Assembly: GCA_035628035.1 (NCBI GenBank)
Contig: DASPKS010000121.1
Location: forward strand, 1 to 16,232
Reading direction: 5' to 3'
Source of the DNA: DASPKS01 sp035628035
GTDB taxonomy: Bacteria > Bacteroidota > Rhodothermia > Rhodothermales > Rubricoccaceae
DNA length: 16,232 nt
The translations under genes and the position numbers were made by a program. Positions 6,434 through 12,692 of this stretch are shown piece by piece. Each line of letters starts with the position of its first letter. The stretch's first letter is position 1. The notes below the pieces were generated by a model. It did not search any database, was not told where the DNA came from, and saw only the letters and a program-made list of their open reading frames with translations.

Positions 6434-7813
6434 ATGCTGACCCGTGTCGCCTCGGTTCTCTGGCTGCTCTCCGCTGTCCTCTGGGCCGCATGCTCGGGGC
6501 CGTCCACGCTCGACGCGCCCGATGCCGGCCGCTCGGCCACCTACGCCGCCGACGAGCCCGCCTTCGACCTCGACGCGCGGGCCCTCGCGACGGAAGCGCC
6601 CGCCGGGCTGGAGGTCGTCGTGGGATTCCCCCCGGCGACGCTCGTCTACACCCAGGAGGGGATCGGCTTCCGCGCCCGCTACGCGATTACGGTCGAGGTG
6701 CTCGACGCGGAGGGCCGCACGCGGCTCCACACCCGTACCCGTGCCGACACCCTCCGCTCGCTGCTCTATGAGGGGACCGGCTCCTACCGCTCGCTCGTGT
6801 ACGAGGAACGACTGCCCCTGCCGCCGGGGCGGTACCTCGTGACGGCCGTGCTGACCGACGAGGAGGCCGGCCGCTCCGCCACCCGGAGGCTCCGCGTCGA
6901 TGTGCCCGCGCCCGACGTCCCCGCGGTCGGCCGCCTCCGCCTCGACGTGCGGCGGCCCGAGCCGGTGCCGCTCTTCGAGCCCCTCGTGTCGCTCTGGGTG
7001 CCGGCCGGGTTCACCGGCCTTCATGCATCGGTGGAAGTGACGGCGCCTCCGCTCGATGCGCAGGCCGTGGTTCGCCTCCTCCGCCTCCGGCGCGACACGA
7101 CCTTCGCCCGGCCCCCCTTCTGGCTCGCCCCCGCCGCGGGTTCGCTGGAGGGGCGCGGCGTGGACCTCGACGGGCCGCCCGAGGATACCGTCTTCGTGGC
7201 CACCCAACCCGTCGCGGCCGCCGGCGAGGTCGGGTTCGATGTGCCGCCGCCAGGCGAAGGGATTTACCGCGCCGAGGTGGAGGTGCCCGGCATCGGAGCG
7301 ACCCGCCGGGTCTTCGCCGTCCGAAGCCCCGGCTTCCCCTACCTCGCCACCGTCGATGCGCTCATCGACGCGCTTGCCTATCTCGCCACCCCGCGCGAGC
7401 TCGCGTTCATCCGCGAGGGCGCCACGCCGGAAGAGCGCCGCCGCCGCTTCGACGCGTTCTGGGGGGCCCTCCTCGGGGAGCGGCGCACGGCCAGCCGCGT
7501 CGTTCGCACGTGGTACGAGCGCGTCGAGGAGGCCAACGTCCGGTTCACCTCCCACAAGGACGGGTGGCGAACCGACCGGGGGATGATCTACGTCGTCTTC
7601 GGGCCGCCGGTGTACGTCGAGACGACCCCGCTCCAGGAGACGTGGCACTACGGCGCCTCGCAGGAGGCCCTCTCCACGTTCGTTTTCGAGCGGCCCACGG
7701 GGTACGGAGGAAGCCACCCCGGCTTCGAGCCGTTCGTGCTCCAGCGGAGCGCGGCCTACGAGCCGGTATGGCGCCGCATCCTCCAGCGCTGGCGCGACGG
7801 CTCGGTGCTCTAG
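6434..7813 (+). CDS. GWxTD domain lipoprotein
   Basis: The 459-residue product has a lipoprotein signal peptide (MLTRVASVLWLLSAVLWAAC, lipobox ending at Cys20). The middle, about residues 50-300, is predicted beta-rich with Ig-like or beta-sandwich segments. The C-terminal region carries the GWxTD domain: a helical lead (LATPRELAFIREGATPEERR), then GWRTDRGMIYVVFGPP at 377-392, ETWHY and FVFERP. This domain is common in Bacteroidota and Rhodothermota envelope proteins and its function is unknown. The start follows tpiA by 13 bases. A purine-rich GGGAG ends five bases before the ATG and could act as a ribosome-binding site, which is unusual for this window. It probably faces the periplasm or outer membrane. 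The domain call rests on the motif and its setting; the middle domains are less certain. Confidence 0.88.
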   Translation: MLTRVASVLWLLSAVLWAACSGPSTLDAPDAGRSATYAADEPAFDLDARALATEAPAGLEVVVGFPPATLVYTQEGIGFRARYAITVEVLDAEGRTRLHTRTRADTLRSLLYEGTGSYRSLVYEERLPLPPGRYLVTAVLTDEEAGRSATRRLRVDVPAPDVPAVGRLRLDVRRPEPVPLFEPLVSLWVPAGFTGLHASVEVTAPPLDAQAVVRLLRLRRDTTFARPPFWLAPAAGSLEGRGVDLDGPPEDTVFVATQPVAAAGEVGFDVPPPGEGIYRAEVEVPGIGATRRVFAVRSPGFPYLATVDALIDALAYLATPRELAFIREGATPEERRRRFDAFWGALLGERRTASRVVRTWYERVEEANVRFTSHKDGWRTDRGMIYVVFGPPVYVETTPLQETWHYGASQEALSTFVFERPTGYGGSHPGFEPFVLQRSAAYEPVWRRILQRWRDGSVL

Positions 7814-7846
7814 GACTCCCGCGTGTCGTCCACGTGGAGCGGGGCC

Positions 7847-8137
7847 TCAGGAGGGGTCGGCCTTCGGCGTCGGGTCCGGCTTGGCGTCCGTCTTTGCCGC
7901 CGCATTGGGCGCCGGATCGGCCCCCGCGGGCTTCTCCTGGCTCTTCTTCGCCTCGCCGGCGCGGGCGTAGTCGGTGAGGTAGAAGCCGGACCCCTTGAAG
8001 ACGAGCCCGGGCCCGCTCGTGATGACGCGCTGCACGGGTTGCCCCGTCTCGGGGTCTTCCGTCAGCGGGGGGTCGGTGATGCGCTGGACGACCTCGAACG
8101 TGGTGCCGTCGGCGCGGCGGTAGACGTAGGTGGGCAT
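7847..8137 (-). CDS. FmdB-like protein lacking the zinc-ribbon cysteines
   Basis: The 96-residue product starts MPTYVYRRADGTTFEVVQ, the framework of FmdB/CxxC_CXXC_SSSS proteins (MPxYEYRCxxCGxxFE). It continues with RVITSGPGLVFKGSGFYLTDYA, the conserved FKGxGFYxTDY region. The metal-binding cysteines are all missing: YRC-xx-C has become YRRAD, and the later CPxCG has become DPETGQ. The protein has no cysteine at all. The tail after residue 60 is low-complexity and rich in Ala, Pro, Lys and Asp (KPAGADPAPNAAAKTDAKPD). The function of FmdB-like proteins is poorly defined, with transcriptional regulation proposed; a zinc-free version is harder to assign. It follows a lipoprotein gene on the same strand by 64 bases and may be co-transcribed. 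Confidence 0.85.
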   Translation of the reverse strand: MPTYVYRRADGTTFEVVQRITDPPLTEDPETGQPVQRVITSGPGLVFKGSGFYLTDYARAGEAKKSQEKPAGADPAPNAAAKTDAKPDPTPKADPS

Positions 8138-8138
8138 C

Positions 8139-8162
8139 GCGCGGCGGGAAGGAAGGCCGCGC
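8139..8162 (-). promoter_or_regulatory. Hairpin in the fmdB-like leader, next to the start codon
   Basis: On the minus strand a 7-bp all-GC stem, GCGCGGC (8162-8156) pairing with GCCGCGC (8145-8139), encloses a pyrimidine loop of ten bases. It ends one base before the ATG at 8137. A second hairpin (CCGGGC/GCCCGG, 8169-8183) lies just upstream. These structures could reduce translation initiation or ribosome readthrough from the upstream gene. The role is inferred only from position. Confidence 0.35.
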
Positions 8163-8201
8163 GTGCTACCGGGCCCCGCCCGGCCGGTTCCGACGGCGCG
8201 C

Positions 8202-8579
8202 TTAGCGCCGGACGATCTGGATCGTCCGCTCGCCCTCGCCGACGAGCCGGCCCTCCGCGTCGAGGGCGTGGACGACGAGGGTGATCTCGCCGTCGTCGAC
8301 GGCGCGGGCGCTGAGGAAGCGCGTGCCGCTGTTGAAGTCGCCCTGGAGGACCCCACTGCCGGAGACGATCCACCGGTACTGGGCGGCGTCGTGGTGCGAC
8401 TGGCCGCGGTAGTTCGCCTCGTCGCCGACGACGAGGGTGCCGGGCCCCTTGAGGTAGAGGGGGTCCGTCGTGGAGGGGGGGATGCCGCTGGGGCCCGGAC
8501 CGGGGTTCACGTCGACCAGGCTCTCCCGGCAGCCGCCGGCGAGGAGGGCCAGCACGAGGAGGAAGAGGAGACGGTGCAT
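8202..8579 (-). CDS. Small putative lipoprotein, unknown function
   Basis: The 125-residue product has a short lipoprotein signal peptide (MHRLLFLLVLALLAGGC, Cys17 lipidated). A Pro/Gly linker (NPGPGPSGIPPSTTDP) follows, then a predicted beta-sandwich-like region of about 80 residues (GTLVVGDEANYRG, AQYRWIVSGSGVLQGDF, GEITLVVHALDAEGRLVGEG). This alternation, with YRW in the middle and a final beta-strand, resembles PKD or Ig-like folds, but I cannot name the family. An upstream in-frame GTG/ATG would place extra residues before the signal peptide, so ATG 8579 is preferred. The promoter-like pair TTG...TACCCT lies 27 bases upstream. It is divergent from the T9SS cargo gene. Confidence 0.7.
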   Translation of the reverse strand: MHRLLFLLVLALLAGGCRESLVDVNPGPGPSGIPPSTTDPLYLKGPGTLVVGDEANYRGQSHHDAAQYRWIVSGSGVLQGDFNSGTRFLSARAVDDGEITLVVHALDAEGRLVGEGERTIQIVRR

Positions 8580-8606
8580 GGCTAGAGGGGAAGGACCGAC
8601 GCCCAT

Positions 8607-8635
8607 AGGGTAAGGCGCCGAGAGAGGAGACGCAA
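8607..8635 (-). promoter_or_regulatory. Candidate promoter of the small lipoprotein gene
   Basis: On the minus strand TTG (8635-8633) is followed after 20 bases by TACCCT (8612-8607), which ends 27 bases before the ATG at 8579. The spacing fits a Bacteroidota-type -33/-7 pair. It is one half of a divergent promoter region with the SBBP gene. Confidence 0.4.
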
Positions 8636-8656
8636 GCGGGGGCGCCCGGCAAGTCC

Positions 8657-8687
8657 TTGCGGCGTGCAGCCCCCGCGTCGTTACTTC
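8657..8687 (+). promoter_or_regulatory. Candidate promoter of the SBBP/T9SS cargo gene
   Basis: TTG (8657-8659, in CTTGCGG) is followed after 22 bases by TACTTC (8682-8687), 30 bases before the ATG. The mirror promoter of the divergent lipoprotein gene also carries CTTGCG at its TTG box. A second hexamer, TACCCG at 8692, is an alternative. Confidence 0.35.
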
Positions 8688-8717
8688 CCTCTACCCGTTT
8701 CTTAGCCCCCAACCCCC

Positions 8718-10403
8718 ATGCGCTCCTTGCTTCTCCTACCCGCGCGGCCCGTCGCGCCCGCGCTACTGCTCGCCCTCCTCACGCTCACCGCCGGTCCCTC
8801 GGCCGCCCAAAACTGGGCCTGGGCCCGCGGCGAAGGCGGGCCGGGCCTCGACGAGGCCACCAACGTCGACGTCGACGCCGCCGGCAACGTCTACGTCGTG
8901 GGCCGCTTCGCGGGTACAGCCGACTTCGGGGGGGTCACCCTCACCAGCTCCGGCCCCGAGGACGTCTTCGCCGCGAAGTACGACCCCTCCGGCAACGTGC
9001 TCTGGGCCCGCCGCGGCGGCGGCGGCGGGATCGAGGACTGGGGCTACAGTGTGGCCGTCGACGCCGCCGGCAACGTCTACGTCTGTGGGATGTTCACCAT
9101 GGCGGCCGACTTCGGGGGGGTTACCCTCACCAGCGCGGGCGCCCGCGACGCGTTCCTCGTGAAGTACGACCCCAGCGGGAACGTGCTCTGGGCGCGGCGC
9201 GGCGGGGGCGACGCTGGCGACCGCGCCATCGACGTGGAGGTGGACGGCGCCGGCAACGTGTACCTCGCCGGGGTCTACTCCACCACGGCCGACTTCGCCC
9301 CGTTCACGCTCACCTCCGTCGGCGGCGGCGACGCGTTCCTCGTGAAGTACGATCCCTCGGGCACCGCCCTCTTCGCGGTCTCGGGTGGCGGGGCCACCCT
9401 ACACGACTGGGGGAACGCTGTGGCCCTCGACGGCAGCGGCAACATCTACGTCTCCGGCTACTTCAACACGGGCGCCGACTTCGGCGATCAGTCCGTGGTG
9501 GCGGCGGGGGGGATCGACGCGTTCGTCGTGAAGTACGACGCGGCGGGGCAGGCAATCTGGGCGCGCTCGATGGGAGGGCCCGGCGACGACCTCGGCTACG
9601 CCCTCGACGTGGACGGCGCCGGCAACGCGTACGCCGCAGGGCTCTTCAACAGTGGGCCGAACGCCACCGGGCAGGGCACCTTCGGCGGGGTCACGCTGAC
9701 GAGCGCTGGTGTCGAGGACGCCTACCTCGTCAAGTTCGACCCCGATGGGAACGGGGTGTGGGCGCGGTCGGGCGGCGGTACGGTGTATGACGACGCGGTC
9801 GCGCTTCGCGTCACGCCCGCCGGGCAGGCGGTCCTCGGCGGGGAGTTCGACGTGGCGGCGACCTTCGGGAGCCTCTCGCTCACGAGCGCCGGCGGCGGCG
9901 ACGCCTACGTCGTCGTCTACGACGCGGCGGGGAATCCGTCGTGGGCCATGCAGGGCGGCGGCCCCGGCAACGACTGGACGACCGGGCTCGCGCTGGTCTC
10001 CACTGGCGGCATCCTCGTCTCCGGCGTGTTCGCAGAGACGGCCACCTTCGGCCCGCACGCCGTCACGAGTGCGGGCGACATCGACGCCTTCGTGGCCCGC
10101 ATCAACGCGTCGGCGACGGGGACCGAGGGGCCGTCGCCGGAGCTCGCTGCGAGCCTGGCCTTGGCGCCGAACCCGTCGCACGACGCCGTGGCGGTGGCGG
10201 TGGTCGTGCCCGCGCCGCAGGCGGTGACCGTGGAGGTGTACGACGCGCTGGGCCGCCGCGTGGCGACGCTCCACGAGGGCGCCCTCTCGGCCGGGCGCCA
10301 CGCGTTCACGCTCGATGGCACGCGGCTCCCACCGGGCGCGTACGTCGTCCGGGCGACGATGGAGGGACGCACCCTTACGCGCACGCTCACCCAGGTTCGC
10401 TGA
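8718..10403 (+). CDS. Secreted SBBP-type repeat protein with T9SS sorting domain
   Basis: The 561-residue product has a signal peptide (about residues 1-30, ending GPSAA before QNWAW). It then has seven repeats of about 62 residues, each with a DxxGNxYvxGxF strand, a DFGGVTLTSAG segment, DAFLVKYDPSGNVLWAR and a Gly-rich turn. The DxxGN cores begin near residues 53, 115, 176, 238, 299, 366 and 428. Seven such repeats fit one seven-bladed beta-propeller, like SBBP (beta-propeller repeat) proteins. Residues about 478-561 are a type IX secretion C-terminal sorting domain: LAPNPSHDAV, VEVYDALGRRVATLHEG, LPPGAYVVRA and a final basic residue. The protein is therefore predicted to cross the outer membrane through the T9SS and be released or anchored at the surface. 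No T9SS machinery gene is in the window. The binding target is unknown. Confidence 0.92.
   Translation: MRSLLLLPARPVAPALLLALLTLTAGPSAAQNWAWARGEGGPGLDEATNVDVDAAGNVYVVGRFAGTADFGGVTLTSSGPEDVFAAKYDPSGNVLWARRGGGGGIEDWGYSVAVDAAGNVYVCGMFTMAADFGGVTLTSAGARDAFLVKYDPSGNVLWARRGGGDAGDRAIDVEVDGAGNVYLAGVYSTTADFAPFTLTSVGGGDAFLVKYDPSGTALFAVSGGGATLHDWGNAVALDGSGNIYVSGYFNTGADFGDQSVVAAGGIDAFVVKYDAAGQAIWARSMGGPGDDLGYALDVDGAGNAYAAGLFNSGPNATGQGTFGGVTLTSAGVEDAYLVKFDPDGNGVWARSGGGTVYDDAVALRVTPAGQAVLGGEFDVAATFGSLSLTSAGGGDAYVVVYDAAGNPSWAMQGGGPGNDWTTGLALVSTGGILVSGVFAETATFGPHAVTSAGDIDAFVARINASATGTEGPSPELAASLALAPNPSHDAVAVAVVVPAPQAVTVEVYDALGRRVATLHEGALSAGRHAFTLDGTRLPPGAYVVRATMEGRTLTRTLTQVR
8871..9120 (+). repeat. Near-identical DNA in propeller blades 1 and 2
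   Basis: A 27-base stretch encoding VDAAGNVYV is identical at 8871-8897 and 9057-9083. Both blades also contain a GACTTC-G7-GT segment with G7 runs at 8928-8934 and 9114-9120. The two blades are more alike at DNA level than the later ones, suggesting recent duplication or gene conversion. Confidence 0.6.
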
Positions 10404-10420
10404 CGTCCTGTTGAGCACAG

Positions 10421-10461
10421 CGCGGCCCCGGCGGAGCGCTCCGCCGGGGCCGCGGCGTTTT
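10421..10461 (+). terminator. Strong intrinsic terminator after the SBBP gene
   Basis: A perfect 34-base palindrome (10421-10454, centre GCGC) forms a GC-only stem interrupted by one A-T pair. It is followed by GCGTTTTC with TTTT at 10458-10461. It begins 18 bases after the SBBP stop. It lies between two convergent genes and its last T overlaps the stop codon of the HerA-like gene. On the minus strand no T-tract follows, so the strong direction is plus. Confidence 0.85.
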
Positions 10462-12146
10462 CAGAAGAGCGCGTCGGTCTCCGCGCGGACGGCCTCGGCA
10501 CTCCGCTCGCCCGGGAGGCTCCCGGCCATCGCCTCGAAGAACGCCGCGTCGTAGGAGCGCGTGCGGATCGTGATGGGCATGGGGAAGGCGTGGCCGAAGG
10601 CGAGCGCCTGCTGCCGCGAGTCGAGGGCGGCGAGGATCTGCCGGAGGCCCCCCGCGGCGGGCGTCCCGACGAGCACGGCGTTGAGGTCGCGCTCGTCACT
10701 GAGCTGGGCCACGATGCGCGTCCCGATCTGGCTCAGCACCTCCTCGTCGATCCCGCTCGGGCGCTGGTCCACGATGAGCAGGCTCACGGAGAACTTCCGC
10801 ATCTCGCGGGCGATCTTCCCGAAGGGGGTCTCGCGCGCCGTCTCGGGCCCGAGGAATTTGTGGGCCTCCTCGATGGTGATGAGGAGCTGCGGCGGGCGGT
10901 CAGCCTCGTCCTGCGTCCGCTCGTACACCTCGTGGCGGCGCTCGTAATGGTCGCGGAGGCGGCGCGTGAGCACGTTGGCCACGAGGAGGTACACGAGGAG
11001 GCTGTTGTACCGGCCGAACTCGAACACGACCGACTTCCCGCCCTCCAGCGCGGCGAGCAGCTCGTCGAGCACGTCGCGGCGGCCGGCGGAGGCGTCGAGG
11101 TGGAAGAAGGGGAGGCCGTCGAGGCGGTCGAGCTTCCGCTTGAGCGCGGAGAGCGAGCCCGGGTGCGTGCCGGTCGACTCCGCGATGTGCTCGATCTCCG
11201 CCGCCTCGGTACGGAGCAGCGCGGGGAGCCAGCGCTCGCCGAAGTGCTTCTTCAGCTGGTAGGTACTCTCGGTGGCGGTCGCCGTGAGGTTCAGCGTCTC
11301 GCGGAGGGGGAGGACGTCTTCCGGCTCCACCTGGTCGGCGTAGAGGTGGACCTCCACGTCGGGGGAGGCGCCCCGGCGGCGGGTGCTCTCGGGGTCGAGC
11401 GAGAAGATCTGGACCTTCGGCCCGAAGAGCTGCTTGAGGCCCGGTACGAACGGCGCGGCGGCACCGTCGGGTGCCTCCTGCGGCGCCTTGAACCCGTACT
11501 CGTTGTGCATGTCGAACACGAGATTCACCGCCCGGCCCGTCCGGATGGTGCCGCAGAGGAGGAGCCGCGTGAGGAAGCTCTTCCCGGTGCCGGTCTTCCC
11601 GAAGACCGCGTTCGAGCGCTCGACGAACCGGTGGAGGTCGAGGCACACGGGGGCCTCCATCCCGAGGGGGGTGCCGACGGCGAAGTAGCGCTTCGGGTCG
11701 TTCGCCTCGGCGCCGAACACGCGCGCCACGTCGTCGTCCGTCGCCTCGGAGACGGCGGAGAAGTGGGCGGGCACGGTACGGACGGGCTGCGGGGCCTCCC
11801 GCTCGTCGCCGTCGCGCGCGAGCATCAGCATGGGGCGGAGGGCAACGGTGGCGTAGGTGCCCGAGCCCTGGAGCACGCGGCGGAGGAGCTCGTCGTCCTC
11901 GCCCGGTGGGTGGAGCAGGATGGCCTCGTTGGCCGCCTCGATCTTGAGGTCGGTGATGAGCGAGAAGAAGTCGAACCGCTCGCCCTCGACGACGACGAAC
12001 GTCCCTGCGCGGACGGTCTCGACGGGCCGCGCGGGGTCGAGCTTCATCTCGACGCCCTGCCCCAGCGAGCCGTGCGTGAGCACGCCCACGCGGGGCCGCC
12101 GGCTGCGGGCACCATTGAAGAGGTCGAGGCCGGAGTCGAGCGCCAT
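10461..12146 (-). CDS. HerA-type hexameric ATPase/translocase
   Basis: The 561-residue product is a FtsK-HerA P-loop ATPase. An N-terminal beta-rich part (about 1-110, GVLTHGSLGQGVEMKLD...FVVVEGERFDFFSLI) fits the HAS barrel that caps HerA hexamers. The ATPase core follows: Walker A GKTGTGKS (183-190), the HerA-typical FDMHNEYG (211-218), Walker B LLITIEEAHKFL (421-432) and the sensor region DQRPSGIDEEVLSQ (460-473). HerA normally pumps DNA in concert with the NurA nuclease in end resection; some bacterial HerA proteins instead partner with Sir2 or other nucleases in phage defence. No nuclease or defence partner is adjacent here, so the partner and role are open. The ATG follows a candidate promoter by 25 bases, and the upstream small gene is separated by a terminator. 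Confidence 0.9.
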   Translation of the reverse strand: MALDSGLDLFNGARSRRPRVGVLTHGSLGQGVEMKLDPARPVETVRAGTFVVVEGERFDFFSLITDLKIEAANEAILLHPPGEDDELLRRVLQGSGTYATVALRPMLMLARDGDEREAPQPVRTVPAHFSAVSEATDDDVARVFGAEANDPKRYFAVGTPLGMEAPVCLDLHRFVERSNAVFGKTGTGKSFLTRLLLCGTIRTGRAVNLVFDMHNEYGFKAPQEAPDGAAAPFVPGLKQLFGPKVQIFSLDPESTRRRGASPDVEVHLYADQVEPEDVLPLRETLNLTATATESTYQLKKHFGERWLPALLRTEAAEIEHIAESTGTHPGSLSALKRKLDRLDGLPFFHLDASAGRRDVLDELLAALEGGKSVVFEFGRYNSLLVYLLVANVLTRRLRDHYERRHEVYERTQDEADRPPQLLITIEEAHKFLGPETARETPFGKIAREMRKFSVSLLIVDQRPSGIDEEVLSQIGTRIVAQLSDERDLNAVLVGTPAAGGLRQILAALDSRQQALAFGHAFPMPITIRTRSYDAAFFEAMAGSLPGERSAEAVRAETDALF

Positions 12147-12171
12147 CGGAAGCGGGAGCAGCGGGTGCCGG

Positions 12172-12203
12172 ATGATACGCCGCGTACTTGGCGGCTACGA
12201 AAA
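12172..12203 (-). promoter_or_regulatory. Candidate promoter of the HerA-like gene
   Basis: On the minus strand TATCAT (12177-12172) lies 25 bases before the ATG. TTTTC (12203-12199), which is also the tail of the upstream terminator, sits 21 bases further up. The arrangement mirrors the TTTTC-N20-CATCTTTG pair before the lipoprotein gene at 5524. Confidence 0.35.
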
Positions 12204-12233
12204 CGCCCCCTCGGCGCGGGGCAGAGGGGGCGT
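12200..12233 (-). terminator. Intrinsic terminator after the small membrane protein gene
   Basis: ACGCCCCCTC (12203-12212) and GAGGGGGCGT (12224-12233) form a perfect 10-bp stem with an 11-base loop. On the minus strand the stem is followed directly by the T-tract, giving GGGGGCGTTTTC. It lies 18 bases after the stop of the gene at 12252-12560 and separates it from the HerA-like gene. Its tail, GGCGTTTTC, matches that of the terminator at 10421. Confidence 0.8.
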
Positions 12234-12251
12234 CGGAGGAAGGCGGTCGCC

Positions 12252-12560
12252 TCACGGGTGCGCGCGGGGGCGCGCGGGGCGCCGCCGGGGTGTACCCGGC
12301 TTGAGCGCACCATCACCCACGCGGCCAGGCCGCCCAAACAGCTTGTCGAGCACGTCGTCGCGCGTGAGCAGCGTCGTCACGCCGACGAACACGGCCTCGC
12401 CGATCAACTTTCGGGTGAGCCCGAGCCGGAAGACCCCGCGGAAGACCCCCGCGACCATCCGGAAGAGGAGCGGGAGGACGAGCGCGGCGCCGAGGAATCC
12501 GAGCGCCACCTCGGCGACGGACCGCGCGGCAGGGGAGGGGGAGGAGGTCTGGTTCGCCAT
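12252..12560 (-). CDS. Small membrane protein, unknown function
   Basis: The 102-residue product has a short polar N-terminus (MANQTSSPSPAARS), then a hydrophobic segment at about 15-34 (VAEVALGFLGAALVLPLLF). An amphipathic or membrane-associated stretch at about 35-66 (VFRGVFRLGLTRKLIGEAVFVGVTTLL) follows, then a charged segment (TRDDVLDKLFGR) and a basic, Pro-rich tail. I do not recognise a family. A convincing terminator directly after the stop supports it as a real gene. It is divergent from the phasin-like gene; a TATCAC hexamer lies 40 bases upstream of the ATG, inside an inverted repeat region. It is not in the HerA transcript if the terminator works. Confidence 0.65.
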   Translation of the reverse strand: MANQTSSPSPAARSVAEVALGFLGAALVLPLLFRMVAGVFRGVFRLGLTRKLIGEAVFVGVTTLLTRDDVLDKLFGRPGRVGDGALKPGTPRRRPARPRAHP

Positions 12561-12605
12561 GGCAGAGGAGATGAGCGAAGGGAGAGGGGGCAGAGCGGGG
12601 GTGAT

Positions 12606-12626
12606 ACCCGGATGCGGCCTCCGGGT
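12606..12626. promoter_or_regulatory. Inverted repeat in the divergent promoter region, candidate operator
   Basis: ACCCGGA (12606-12612) and TCCGGGT (12620-12626) form a perfect 7-bp dyad with a 7-base spacer. It lies between the small membrane gene and the phasin-like gene, touching the TATCAC hexamer of the former. A dimeric repressor site is possible, as is a short hairpin. There is no direct evidence of binding. Confidence 0.3.
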
Positions 12627-12660
12627 TGCCGCGCCGGCCCGGCGTTCGGACCCTGCACCT

Positions 12661-12666
12661 TACCTT
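12661..12666 (+). promoter_or_regulatory. Candidate -7 promoter element of the phasin-like gene
   Basis: TACCTT, in the context TTACCTTGG, lies 26 bases before the ATG and differs from the Bacteroidota TAnnTTTG box by one base over eight. No TTG was found at a normal spacing upstream; the closest candidate, at 12626, is 32 bases away. Confidence 0.35.
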
Positions 12667-12692
12667 GGTCGCGTCTCCTCCTGCCCTCAGCG

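Noticed and set aside
2330..7717. Several long minus-strand open frames opposite panB, surE and the GWxTD gene
   Set aside because: They are rich in Arg, Gly, Glu and His, have no recognisable motifs, and mirror the codon structure of well-identified plus-strand genes.
10461..12560. A HerA-based anti-phage defence system
   Set aside because: No Sir2, DUF4297, NurA or other nuclease lies beside the ATPase, and the neighbours are housekeeping or membrane genes. The orphan status is reported instead.
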